From: Sulfurimonas sp. | GTDB taxonomy: Bacteria > Campylobacterota > Campylobacteria > Campylobacterales > Sulfurimonadaceae | DNA length: 28,874 nucleotides | Assembly (NCBI RefSeq): GCF_023229025.1 | Contig: NZ_JALOAA010000027.1 | Location: forward strand, 1 to 28,874 | Direction: 5' to 3' | In this document: one piece after another, positions 16,027 through 22,579 of the stretch | How the letters are laid out: each line of letters starts with the position of its first letter | How positions within the stretch are numbered: position 1 is the first letter of the stretch | Made by a program: the position numbers and the translations under genes | Notes under the pieces: generated by a model | Told to the model about the DNA's origin: nothing | What the model saw: only the letters and a program-made list of their open reading frames with translations | Databases searched by the model: none

Positions 16027-16158
16027 ATGAAAAAATTCATTTTACTAATCGCATTAACATTAGGTGCTCTTCAAGCTGACAACGTAGTACACTACGATAC
16101 AAAAGAGGCTCAAACTCCCATTAGTAAGCCTAATCATCCAAATTCAGATATTTATTAA
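16027..16158 (+). CDS. Small exported peptide, 43 aa, unknown function
   Basis: The short frame is well supported: AAAGGA lies six bases before the ATG, a TAAAAT box lies at 15969-15974, and a strong hairpin terminator sits 30 bp past the stop. The product starts with a textbook signal peptide (MKKFILLIALTLGALQA) and leaves a mature peptide of about 26 residues beginning DNVVHYDTKE and ending PNSDIY. The mature part is polar and proline/asparagine-rich and has no cysteine. I do not recognise the family. It stands alone between the exporter operon and the RimK operon. Being divergent from the exporter, it could be its substrate or unrelated; nothing decides this. Confidence 0.6.
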   Translation: MKKFILLIALTLGALQADNVVHYDTKEAQTPISKPNHPNSDIY

Positions 16159-16187
16159 TTTAAATATCTAAAATTTTATTTCTCCTT

Positions 16188-16215
16188 CTAAAATAGGTTT
16201 TTTAACCTATTTTAG
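16188..16215. terminator. Bidirectional hairpin terminator
   Basis: A perfect 12-bp stem, CTAAAATAGGTT (16188-16199) with AACCTATTTTAG (16204-16215), closes a T4 loop. It sits between the small peptide gene and the convergent end of the CorA-type gene (16233). Its arms supply T-rich ends in both directions, though there is no long external T run. Confidence 0.65.
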
Positions 16216-16232
16216 TGATAAACAATCCCTTT

Positions 16233-17018
16233 TTAAAATCTCTTTCTTATAAAACCTATTATTCCAGCAGTAATAAAGAATAAAAACAGCGTTAATATCA
16301 TAACACCTGTTGTTCCGGATGTCCCCTCAGTAAAGGGTAGACCGCTAGTATTCATGCCAAAGAAACCGACAATCAGGTTTAGGGGTAAAAATATTGCTGA
16401 TATAATAGTGAGATTATAGATAAGAGTATTCATTTTTTCATTTGTTCTTGCACTGTAAAAAGTGTAAAGATAATCAAGCTTAGATAGTTGCAGAGATGCA
16501 GATCTTAGTACTCTCTCTATGTGCCCATGTAGATCTATATAGTGGTTGATTGGAAAATCATCATCTTTTTCATAATGTTTAATTGCCCCATCCATGGTAG
16601 AAGATGCATGCATTAATACTCTCTCGATTCTTACAATATTTCGTTTAAGATGTAACCACTTGTTCATAAAAGAGTTTTTTGTCTTATTTAAGTATAGAGC
16701 CTCTTCTATATCGGCAATTGAATCTATATACTTTTCAAATGATTTTAATAGCTCATCAATCATGCCGTCAAGTATCTTATAAGGGGCTTCAAAACGGCTC
16801 TGTAAGGTTTCAAACTTTTTTTCGTCTCTATTATATAAGTAACTCTCCTTAGATGTTATTATAAAACCTATAGATGTCATCTTTAGTTCATCGAGAATTA
16901 ACGGCAGTCTGAGAATTAACATATCGTAATTGTCATTCTCATCAAATATAGAGGGATGTGTCTCATTTTGTAAATCCTCTAAATGAAGATTATCGACTAT
17001 ACTATGAATATTACTCAC
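16233..17018 (-). CDS. CorA-family divalent metal ion channel (short form)
   Basis: This 261-aa protein ends with the two CorA membrane helices. The signature FFGMNTSGLP (GMN at 221-223) closes the first helix and a second helix (VMILTLFLFFITAGIIGFI) follows. The long charged helix before them (about 85-195) is the stalk. The N-terminal cytoplasmic domain is shorter than in E. coli CorA (316 aa). CorA channels import Mg2+ and can carry Co2+ or Ni2+. It is last in a five-gene operon and its ATG overlaps the peptidase stop by 4 bp. Coupling to metal-dependent hydrolases and an Mg-ATP ligase suggests it supplies their metal, but that is inference. Confidence 0.88.
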   Translation of the reverse strand: MSNIHSIVDNLHLEDLQNETHPSIFDENDNYDMLILRLPLILDELKMTSIGFIITSKESYLYNRDEKKFETLQSRFEAPYKILDGMIDELLKSFEKYIDSIADIEEALYLNKTKNSFMNKWLHLKRNIVRIERVLMHASSTMDGAIKHYEKDDDFPINHYIDLHGHIERVLRSASLQLSKLDYLYTFYSARTNEKMNTLIYNLTIISAIFLPLNLIVGFFGMNTSGLPFTEGTSGTTGVMILTLFLFFITAGIIGFIRKRF

Positions 17019-18067
17019 TGTTTCTCTTTTATATTGTTAGTAAGATATAGCTTTTTTAAAACAGTAATCATACCCTCAATTGCATTTTTTGTTGTAGTTT
17101 CATTAACGGTATGATACCCGATTGTCGGAATTTGAAGAGTTGCACCTTGAATCTCTCCCTTTGTCGCATGAATAAGTCTTCCGAGTTCGGTAGTACCAAG
17201 AGAGCTTGCTGTACCGTTTTTTAACATTTTAGCCTTTAAATATTTATCTTTAAAATCATAGCGTATCTTGTTTTTTATGGCTATCTTCTTTATTTTATTT
17301 TTTAGGGGTGATCTAAATACAGCATTTGAATCTCTGTTTCTCATCACTATGTCTATTTTTCTAATCTCATCCAACGTAGGGTAGGGGCTGGTATCAAGAA
17401 CAAGTAGCTCATCTGTTTTTATATCAAAACGTCTAAACCACTCAAGTAAAAATCTCCAACTCCTACCTGCCTCTTCTGAAGCGGTAAAAAAGGCAGTACC
17501 TTGATATCCAATGGCGTACATGTAGATTATGATTGCTATGCTTACTACATTATCTAGTTGCGCAGAAATGAGATCGTCTTTTATCTCAAGCTTATCGGTA
17601 AAGGCTATAGGAGTTCCGGGAAACAGGTAGTCAAAATTCTCTATTTTAAAGATAATATTTTTTCTTCTTTGACACAAAAAAGCATCTCTTATCGAGCCAA
17701 GTCCAAGATATGTTCCAGACCATGGTTCGTAAGCTTGTACTTTTTCATCTACAAATCTTGCGGTAAAGTTGTTAAGTAGCTGTTCTGAGCTTGAGTCACC
17801 TCTTAGGTCTGCTTTGTTTTTTGCAATAAATGCTGCATACTGAAACTCGTTGTGCCCGGTGCATATAAGTCCATGTCTATCGGCATGTGCAGAGATATAC
17901 CCACTCTGAGGATTCTCTCCCTTTGCTATAAGTACGCCGTCATAATATTCAACTTTTACGCCTAGCTCCTCAAGCTCTCTTTTTATAAACATAAAAAAGG
18001 GGTGTTCCTCTCCTACAACACTCGGTATGCGAATAAGTTGTTTTAATATATCGTAAAATAGCTCCAT
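17015..18067 (-). CDS. M42-like zinc (or cobalt) peptidase
   Basis: This 350-aa protein resembles M42 glutamyl/aminopeptidases and related M20/M28-clan enzymes. The full set of metal-site residues can be placed: H61 and D63 in SAHADRHG, the bridging D172 in AQLDN, the base/ligand pair E198-E199 in ASEEAG, D225 in LDTSPYP, and H319 in GYHTVNE. It should therefore be an active cytoplasmic di-metal aminopeptidase. M42 enzymes often prefer Glu/Asp or Leu at peptide N-termini and form large shells. Here it follows the aspartoacylase-like gene by 2 bp in the RimK operon, so a glutamyl or short tagged peptide is a reasonable substrate guess. Specificity cannot be read from sequence. Confidence 0.8.
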   Translation of the reverse strand: MELFYDILKQLIRIPSVVGEEHPFFMFIKRELEELGVKVEYYDGVLIAKGENPQSGYISAHADRHGLICTGHNEFQYAAFIAKNKADLRGDSSSEQLLNNFTARFVDEKVQAYEPWSGTYLGLGSIRDAFLCQRRKNIIFKIENFDYLFPGTPIAFTDKLEIKDDLISAQLDNVVSIAIIIYMYAIGYQGTAFFTASEEAGRSWRFLLEWFRRFDIKTDELLVLDTSPYPTLDEIRKIDIVMRNRDSNAVFRSPLKNKIKKIAIKNKIRYDFKDKYLKAKMLKNGTASSLGTTELGRLIHATKGEIQGATLQIPTIGYHTVNETTTKNAIEGMITVLKKLYLTNNIKEKQ

Positions 18068-18069
18068 CT

Positions 18070-19113
18070 TTATTCTATTATATCCTCGTTGTTAAGTTCA
18101 AAAAACTCACTTAGCTCAATTGCACTTTCATTAAAGTACTCGATTTTATTCTCTGCTACTTCAAGGTTGTTAAGTTTTGCTATGTGGAAAATTGCATCCC
18201 CCTCTTGTACTAGAGGTATCTCGGACTTGCCTATTATTACTCCGTCATAAGGTGCCCTTAACTCAAAGCTCTCATCTCCTAAAGGCTCGTCAATGAAGGC
18301 GATGATATCATCTTTTCTAACTGTATCGCCAAGTGCCTTTATAGTTCTTAACATGCCGCTCTCACTTGAACGTATCCACTGACTGTTTCTTGTGATAATA
18401 GGAGTCTTTAGGCTCTTTTTTTTTGCAACTTTAGGGAGCATACCGTTTTCTCTAAGTACATTAATTATTCCATGAACGCCTATACTAATAGACTTCTCAT
18501 CAAATCTGAGCGCTTCGCCTGCTTCATAAAGAAGTATAGGAATGCCCTCTTCTTGAGCCACTGCTCTAAGAGAGCCGTCTCTTAGCTCAGAGTGAAGCAC
18601 AACCGGAGCTCCAAATGCTTTTGCCAGAGAAAAGGTGTGTTCATTGTCTATATTTGTTCTTATTTGAGGGAGATTTGATTTGTGAATTGATGCGGTGTGA
18701 AGGTCTATTCCAAGGTCACACTTTTTGACGACTTCATCAAAAAATATCTTTGCAACCCTGCTCGCCAGTGAGCCTTTTTGGCTCCCGGGAAAACTTCTGT
18801 TTAAATCTCTTCTGTCGGGCAGATACCTTGAGAGTGTCATTATCCCATATACATTGACGATTGGAACAAGCAGAATTGTTCCTCTTATCTTTTTTAAAAT
18901 ATTTAACTTTCTAACTCTTCGTGTTATCTCTATGCCATTTAGCTCATCGCCATGTATAGCGGCACTAATAAAGATAGTAGGTCCATCTTTTTTACCTCTT
19001 ATAACATGAATTGGAAGCTTAGTAGGAGTATTGTATAGTTTTGGTAGTTCAATATCTATGGTTAGGTTAGCACCTCTTGGTATCTTTTCATTGCCTAAAA
19101 TAAACTCTGGCAT
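18070..19113 (-). CDS. Succinylglutamate desuccinylase/aspartoacylase (AstE/AspA) family zinc hydrolase
   Basis: This 347-aa M14-like carboxypeptidase-fold enzyme has zinc ligands H54 and E57 in AAIHGDELNG and H139 in DLHT, a substrate arginine region in RRDLNRSFPG, and a catalytic glutamate E197 in LLYEAGEA. Residues about 255-325 form a second, barrel-sandwich (biotinyl/lipoyl-like) domain with GDTVRKDDIIAFIDEP and ELRAPYDGVIIGK. Relatives cleave N-acyl or amide bonds of acidic amino acids (N-succinylglutamate, N-acetylaspartate). No other ast gene is nearby, so arginine catabolism is unlikely. It sits 3 bp after the RimK-type ligase gene, and its product may cleave glutamate-linked compounds made by that ligase. 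Confidence 0.85.
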   Translation of the reverse strand: MPEFILGNEKIPRGANLTIDIELPKLYNTPTKLPIHVIRGKKDGPTIFISAAIHGDELNGIEITRRVRKLNILKKIRGTILLVPIVNVYGIMTLSRYLPDRRDLNRSFPGSQKGSLASRVAKIFFDEVVKKCDLGIDLHTASIHKSNLPQIRTNIDNEHTFSLAKAFGAPVVLHSELRDGSLRAVAQEEGIPILLYEAGEALRFDEKSISIGVHGIINVLRENGMLPKVAKKKSLKTPIITRNSQWIRSSESGMLRTIKALGDTVRKDDIIAFIDEPLGDESFELRAPYDGVIIGKSEIPLVQEGDAIFHIAKLNNLEVAENKIEYFNESAIELSEFFELNNEDIIE

Positions 19114-19116
19114 CTA

Positions 19117-20049
19117 TCAAGCTCCAATACTATCTTTTTTTAATTTTCTTTTTTTTGAAGTTGTACCGGATTTAATAGTTACATTTTTTTCAATATACTC
19201 CATGATTTTTCCTGCTATATCTATCCCTGTAGATTTTTCAATCCCTTCTAAACCAGGAGAAGAGTTTACCTCCATCACTAAAGGTCCTCTAGCTGACGGT
19301 ATCATATCTACTCCACAAACTCCAAGTCCCATGGCCTTTGCCGCAGCGAGTGCCATAGCTTTTTCTTTTCTTGAGAGCTTATGTGCAGTTGCACTTCCGC
19401 CTTGATGCAGGTTTGAGCGAAAATCTCCCTCTGCACCTTGTCGCTTCATAGCACCGACAACCTCACCGCCAACGACTAATACTCTGATATCTGCTCCGCC
19501 TGCTTCTTCTATATACTCTTGAACAAGAAGGTTTACATCCATCCCATAAAATGCATCTAGTACTGATTTGGCAGCTTTTTCACTATCTACTAAAACAACT
19601 CCGACACCTTGTGTTCCTTCAAGTATCTTAAGTATAAGCGGTGCTCCTCCGCTAAGGGCAATCACATCTTTAGCACTGGATTTATTAGAAGCAAAAACAG
19701 TTTTTGGCATATCAACATCGTTTTTTGAGAGTATCTGAAGACTTCTAAGTTTATCTCTACTCCTAGCAATAGCCAAGCTTCCTGATGTTGAAAAAGCAGA
19801 CATCATCTCAAAGTGTCTTACCATAGCAGTTCCGTAAAATGTTCTGCTTGCCCCGATTCTTGGAATAATGGCATCGGGAGTAGGGAGCTCTTTTCCTTGG
19901 TAGTTAATTTTAAGTTCGCCTTTTGCTATCTCTATACTACATTTTAGGTAGTCGATTACCATGACTTCCCAATCTCTCTGTTTTGCAGCTTCAACTAATC
20001 TCTTTGTAGAGTAAAGTTCTCTATTTCTTGAGAGTATATAGATTCTCAT
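19117..20049 (-). CDS. rimK: RimK-type ATP-grasp alpha-L-glutamate ligase
   Basis: This 310-aa protein has the RimK architecture. An N-terminal domain (ILSRNRELYSTKRLVEAA, then AIIPRIGASRTFYGTAMVRH) is followed by an ATP-grasp fold with LILKILEGTQGVGVV (ATP-binding lysine and loop), QEYIEEAGGADIRV, FRSNLHQGGSATA and the Mg-binding MEVNSSPGLEGIE. E. coli RimK adds glutamates to the C-terminus of ribosomal protein S6 and can make poly-alpha-glutamate. Length is close to the 300 aa of E. coli, plus a lysine-rich tail (KKRKLKKD near 300). The gene is second in a five-gene operon, 14 bp after the RimB-like protease. The acceptor in this organism is not shown by the sequence. Confidence 0.92.
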   Translation of the reverse strand: MRIYILSRNRELYSTKRLVEAAKQRDWEVMVIDYLKCSIEIAKGELKINYQGKELPTPDAIIPRIGASRTFYGTAMVRHFEMMSAFSTSGSLAIARSRDKLRSLQILSKNDVDMPKTVFASNKSSAKDVIALSGGAPLILKILEGTQGVGVVLVDSEKAAKSVLDAFYGMDVNLLVQEYIEEAGGADIRVLVVGGEVVGAMKRQGAEGDFRSNLHQGGSATAHKLSRKEKAMALAAAKAMGLGVCGVDMIPSARGPLVMEVNSSPGLEGIEKSTGIDIAGKIMEYIEKNVTIKSGTTSKKRKLKKDSIGA

Positions 20050-20063
20050 AATTTTTTCCTGAT

Positions 20064-20486
20064 TTATATTTTTTTTGTTAGATACTCTTTTGAAACATCA
20101 ACCAAAAATTTGTTTGCTAAAAATTTTTTGCCCACTAACATAGGATACTTCATATCTGAACGGTCAGTAAGAGATACAACGGTTTTATATGTTTTGCCAA
20201 AAAATTCAACTTTTACTTTTATAGAGGGTCTATGTTGAAGCTCTCCGTTTGAACTGCGCACTTTTTTTATGGCATGAAGGGGCACTGCCATCTTTTTTCC
20301 ATTGTAAGCAGCATGTACTTCATCTAGTAGTTTAAAATGTACGATATTATCTTCATCGACAAATATATCGTCACAGTGCAGAGCGTTTGAATCAGCACCG
20401 GTGTCTATTTTTACATCTAAATCATAAAGATCCAAATCAGGAATTGATATAAGTTCTCTAGTACCGATAATCTTTTTCTCTGCCAT
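20064..20486 (-). CDS. RimB-like retropepsin-fold protease (ATP-dependent zinc protease family)
   Basis: This 140-aa protein belongs to the small family named 'ATP-dependent zinc protease' (PF05618). The hallmark aspartic-protease-like motif is KIDTGADSNALH (D28-T-G-A). A single-flap beta fold follows, with VPLHAIKKVRSSNG, the typical RPSIKVKVEFFGKTY strand and a YPMLVGKKFL ending. In Pseudomonas a homologue, RimB, is encoded beside rimK and is reported to trim the glutamate tails RimK makes. Here it is first in the operon and rimK follows 14 bp later, the same partnership. Despite the family name no zinc motif is visible, so an aspartyl mechanism through D28 is more likely. Confidence 0.82.
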   Translation of the reverse strand: MAEKKIIGTRELISIPDLDLYDLDVKIDTGADSNALHCDDIFVDEDNIVHFKLLDEVHAAYNGKKMAVPLHAIKKVRSSNGELQHRPSIKVKVEFFGKTYKTVVSLTDRSDMKYPMLVGKKFLANKFLVDVSKEYLTKKI

Positions 20487-20510
20487 TAAACTAATCCGAT
20501 TTTTAAGAAG

Positions 20511-20516
20511 ATTATA
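20511..20516 (-). promoter_or_regulatory. Probable -10 box of the RimB-RimK operon
   Basis: A perfect TATAAT on the minus strand lies 24 bases upstream of the ATG at 20486. The -35 region (near 20534) is weak. The divergent spacer 20487-20655 holds this and a plus-strand TATAAT at 20607. Confidence 0.5.
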
Positions 20517-20606
20517 TCATATTCTATAATGCTATTTGTATATAAAGTTTATTAAATTATAGTTTATTTTAAAGTTATTTTTAGCAAAAAAAAATTCATT
20601 TAAGAG

Positions 20607-20612
20607 TATAAT
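20607..20612 (+). promoter_or_regulatory. Probable -10 box for the small acidic protein gene
   Basis: TATAAT on the plus strand, about 95 bases before the gene at 20712 and 44 before the short frame at 20656. Transcription would start near 20619 and include that short frame. Confidence 0.45.
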
Positions 20613-20655
20613 TTTAATTACATAAAAAAGGGAAGATGTAAATTATAGTGGCAGT

Positions 20656-20715
20656 ATGCTAAAAGAGATTGATCCGCAAAAAATCGGAGTGTATTTGTTA
20701 AAAGGGCAGATATGA
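20656..20715 (+). CDS. Possible 19-aa upstream peptide overlapping the next gene
   Basis: A 19-codon frame (MLKEIDPQKIGVYLLKGQI) ends at TGA 20713-20715, which overlaps the ATG of the acidic-protein gene as ATGA. Four-base overlaps of this kind usually mean translational coupling between real genes. There is no good ribosome site before its own ATG, and the following gene has its own AAAGGG. It may be a leader peptide, a remnant of a longer gene or chance. Confidence 0.25.
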   Translation: MLKEIDPQKIGVYLLKGQI

Positions 20716-20960
20716 CGTTTAAAGATTTAGAGTTTATGTTAGAGTTAAACGGTGTAATAAGAAGTGATATCGATTACATTTTAGACTTTAGCAGAAAAAA
20801 TGGTATAGATGTAGAGCAAATCGATGATGAACTCAATAAAATAGGATATGAGAGAATAGTTGAGAATGAACTTGCGAATTCATGGGATGAAGACGATGAC
20901 TATTATGAACCTGTAGAGAAGTTTTCACACAGAAATAAGTTTATAGAAGATTACGATTAA
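20712..20960 (+). CDS. Small acidic protein of unknown function (82 aa)
   Basis: AAAGGG stands five bases before the ATG. The product is strongly acidic (runs such as DEDDDYYEP near residues 59-67), predicted mostly helical, with no membrane segment or cysteine. The first 50 residues look like two or three helices (FKDLEFMLELNGV, DIDYILDFSRKNG, VEQIDDELNKIGYERIV), possibly a small helix-turn-helix-like bundle, and the acidic tail is likely disordered. I do not recognise a family. It lies between the divergent RimK operon and the convergent proB and ends at a shared hairpin terminator. Confidence 0.65.
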   Translation: MTFKDLEFMLELNGVIRSDIDYILDFSRKNGIDVEQIDDELNKIGYERIVENELANSWDEDDDYYEPVEKFSHRNKFIEDYD

Positions 20961-20968
20961 AAAGATAT

Positions 20969-20993
20969 TTGGTAGCATTTAAAATGCTACCAA
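20969..20993. terminator. Bidirectional terminator between the acidic-protein gene and proB
   Basis: A perfect 11-bp stem, TTGGTAGCATT (20969-20979) with AATGCTACCAA (20983-20993), closes a 3-nt loop eight bases past the plus-strand stop. On the minus strand an AT stretch and five Ts follow, which suits proB. Confidence 0.75.
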
Positions 20994-21012
20994 TAATATG
21001 TGAAGCATAGAG

Positions 21013-21783
21013 TTATTTTTTAGCTTTTGGCTCAAATAGTGTTCCTAGAGTATGCTTGCCGTCTAGAAGAAAAGATTTTGCCGCATCTAAGTCAAAACCG
21101 TTACATAGAAGCATTTTTTTCCCACGACTCATTAAAAATTCAGCAGCTTTTAGTTTTGTTACAATTCCACCGGTTGCAAATTCATTATTTGCCGTAGGAA
21201 GATCACAGAGCGCCTCTTTTGGTAGTTCATTGATAGTTTTATATAGTTTTGCGTCTTTAAACTCTTGTGGATTTTTATCATAATAACCGTCAATATCACT
21301 TAAAATTACTAAAAGTTCAGCATCGGTTGCATATGCTACATTAGCAGATAGTTGGTCATTGTCCCCAAAGAGCTGCTCTGGAGTAGATGTTATATCATTT
21401 TCATTTACTATCGGTAAAATATCGTTTTCTAGATGCGCATCAATAATCTCTTGAAACATTTTAGTACGTTTTCTTGAGTCAAAATCATCTTCAGTAAGTA
21501 AAATTTGTGCAGTTGTAATATCATAAATATCAAATTTCTTTTTATATGCAGTCATTAAGATTGGTTGTCCTGCAGCAGCGAGGGCTTTTTTGCCTATCTG
21601 TTTTCTTTTATCAAGCTTTAGTATAGAGTATCCGGCAGCAACTGCTCCTGATGTAACAAGTACCACATTATATTTTTTCTTAAGCATTGCTATGAGTGTA
21701 ACTAGATTTAACATGCGCTCTTTAGCAATATAATTATCTTGCGTTAAGACGGCAGTGCCAACTTTAATAACAACTCTTTTCAT
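21013..21783 (-). CDS. proB: Glutamate 5-kinase, short form
   Basis: This 256-aa enzyme of the amino-acid kinase fold phosphorylates the gamma-carboxyl of glutamate, the first step of proline synthesis. Visible motifs are VVIKVGTAVLT at the N-terminus, VTSGAVAAGY, ALAAAGQP, a substrate segment VNENDIT and FGDNDQLSANVA, the nucleotide site ILSDIDGYY, and FATGGIVTKLKAA near the end. The C-terminal PUA domain found in E. coli ProB (367 aa) is absent, as is usual in Campylobacterota. AAAGGA lies before the ATG. proA is not adjacent. An inverted repeat lies 25-50 bases upstream of the start. Confidence 0.95.
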   Translation of the reverse strand: MKRVVIKVGTAVLTQDNYIAKERMLNLVTLIAMLKKKYNVVLVTSGAVAAGYSILKLDKRKQIGKKALAAAGQPILMTAYKKKFDIYDITTAQILLTEDDFDSRKRTKMFQEIIDAHLENDILPIVNENDITSTPEQLFGDNDQLSANVAYATDAELLVILSDIDGYYDKNPQEFKDAKLYKTINELPKEALCDLPTANNEFATGGIVTKLKAAEFLMSRGKKMLLCNGFDLDAAKSFLLDGKHTLGTLFEPKAKK

Positions 21784-21807
21784 TAATTTTCCTTTATTCT
21801 TTGCAGT

Positions 21808-21833
21808 CTCCTTGTTTTTAAGCCTTCAAGGAG
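21808..21833. repeat. Inverted repeat in the proB leader
   Basis: CTCCTTG (21808-21814) pairs with CAAGGAG (21827-21833) across 12 bases. In a proB transcript it would form a 7-bp hairpin 25-50 bases before the start codon. It may be a leader structure or a decaying terminator; nothing more can be said. Confidence 0.4.
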
Positions 21834-21920
21834 TTTGTGGATTTTATTGTAACAAGTTAAAGATTTAGTTTTTATTATAGAGTAAAAATTAGAGTAAAGA
21901 GCTTTAAAAAGTTAATTTTT

Positions 21921-21948
21921 TTGAAACTCTCCTATATTAAATTATGAT
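21921..21948 (+). promoter_or_regulatory. Promoter of the coiled-coil gene pair
   Basis: TTGAAA (21921-21926) and TATGAT (21943-21948) are spaced by 16 bp. A second TATAAT at 21954-21959 could also serve as a -10. AGGA (about 21974) precedes the ATG at 21986. Confidence 0.45.
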
Positions 21949-21985
21949 AGAATTATAATTATATAATAATTAATAGGACTGTTTT

Positions 21986-22213
21986 ATGCAAAACCAAACA
22001 ACTTTAGCAAGATTGAACGAGAAAGTTTCAACTATTGTTGAGCAGTATAACTCTCTTAAGGAAGATAATGAAGCACTGCGTATAGAGTTGGTTAAGATAA
22101 AAGCTGAGAGTGAAATAAAAAATCAAGAGATAGAAAAACTAATAGAGCAAAATGTGCGCAAAGATGCCGAAATAGAGTCTATTGTAGATAAATTAGAAAG
22201 TATAATGGTTTAA
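21986..22213 (+). CDS. Small coiled-coil protein, ZapB-like candidate (75 aa)
   Basis: Apart from its ends the whole protein is a heptad-repeat helix: LARLNEKVSTIVEQYNSLKE, EALRIELVKIKAES, IEKLIEQNVRKDAEIESIVD. This is the architecture and size of ZapB, a 79-81-aa all-coiled-coil division factor, but any short coiled-coil protein would look alike. The better clue is the next gene, 4 bp downstream, whose product resembles ZapA, the natural partner of ZapB. AGGA lies before the ATG. If correct, the pair would help organise the FtsZ ring at midcell. Family membership is inference. Confidence 0.6.
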   Translation: MQNQTTLARLNEKVSTIVEQYNSLKEDNEALRIELVKIKAESEIKNQEIEKLIEQNVRKDAEIESIVDKLESIMV

Positions 22214-22217
22214 ACTC

Positions 22218-22436
22218 ATGAGTAAAAAACTTGGTTTAAATATAGGAAATCGTCGTTTTGATGTCGATGTCGAGGATAATTTTGCTGTTTTTTTAGAACA
22301 GCAGATGAGAAAAGATTTTAACGTTGAGGGCAATAATGAGTTAAAAACACTGCTTCAAGCCTATGTTCGTAAAAATCATGAACTTTTTTTACAAGAGCAG
22401 AGAATAGAAGAGATTGTAAGAAAACTAGATATTTAA
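22218..22436 (+). CDS. ZapA-like candidate small protein (72 aa)
   Basis: The predicted order is beta-hairpin (KKLGLNIGNRRFDVDV), helix (NFAVFLEQQMRKDF) and a long charged helix (ELKTLLQAYVRKNHELFLQE and on), the ZapA plan of a beta-beta-alpha head plus coiled-coil stalk. The turn IGNRRFDVDVED parallels the INGR-type turn of ZapA. It is shorter than E. coli ZapA (109 aa). It has no ribosome site of its own and starts 4 bp after the coiled-coil gene's stop, so translation is probably coupled. A role in FtsZ-ring assembly is inferred from fold and pairing only. Confidence 0.55.
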   Translation: MSKKLGLNIGNRRFDVDVEDNFAVFLEQQMRKDFNVEGNNELKTLLQAYVRKNHELFLQEQRIEEIVRKLDI

Positions 22437-22469
22437 GATGTAATTTATTATTATATAAGCTAAGAGTGA

Positions 22470-22475
22470 TATAAT
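22470..22475 (+). promoter_or_regulatory. Probable -10 box of tRNA-Arg
   Basis: TATAAT, 27 bases before the mature tRNA 5' end. The upstream sequence is AT-rich and without a clear -35. Confidence 0.5.
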
Positions 22476-22502
22476 TTCGGTCTCTTTATTTAGAGATGGT
22501 GT

Positions 22503-22579
22503 GCGCTCGTAGCTCAGCTGGATAGAGCACTGGTTTGCGGTACCAGCGGTCACATGTTCGAATCATGTCGGGCGCACCA
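22503..22579 (+). tRNA. tRNA-Arg(GCG), CCA encoded
   Basis: The full cloverleaf is present. Acceptor GCGCTCG/CGGGCGC has one T-G pair, and the D arm is GCTC/GAGC. Anticodon stem CTGGT/ACCAG holds loop TTGCGGT, the T arm is ACATG-TTCGAAT-CATGT, and discriminator A is followed by an encoded CCA (22577-22579). The anticodon is GCG, reading CGC and CGU, where most bacteria use an ACG anticodon converted to inosine. A T-rich stretch (22585-22595) follows. Confidence 0.94.
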
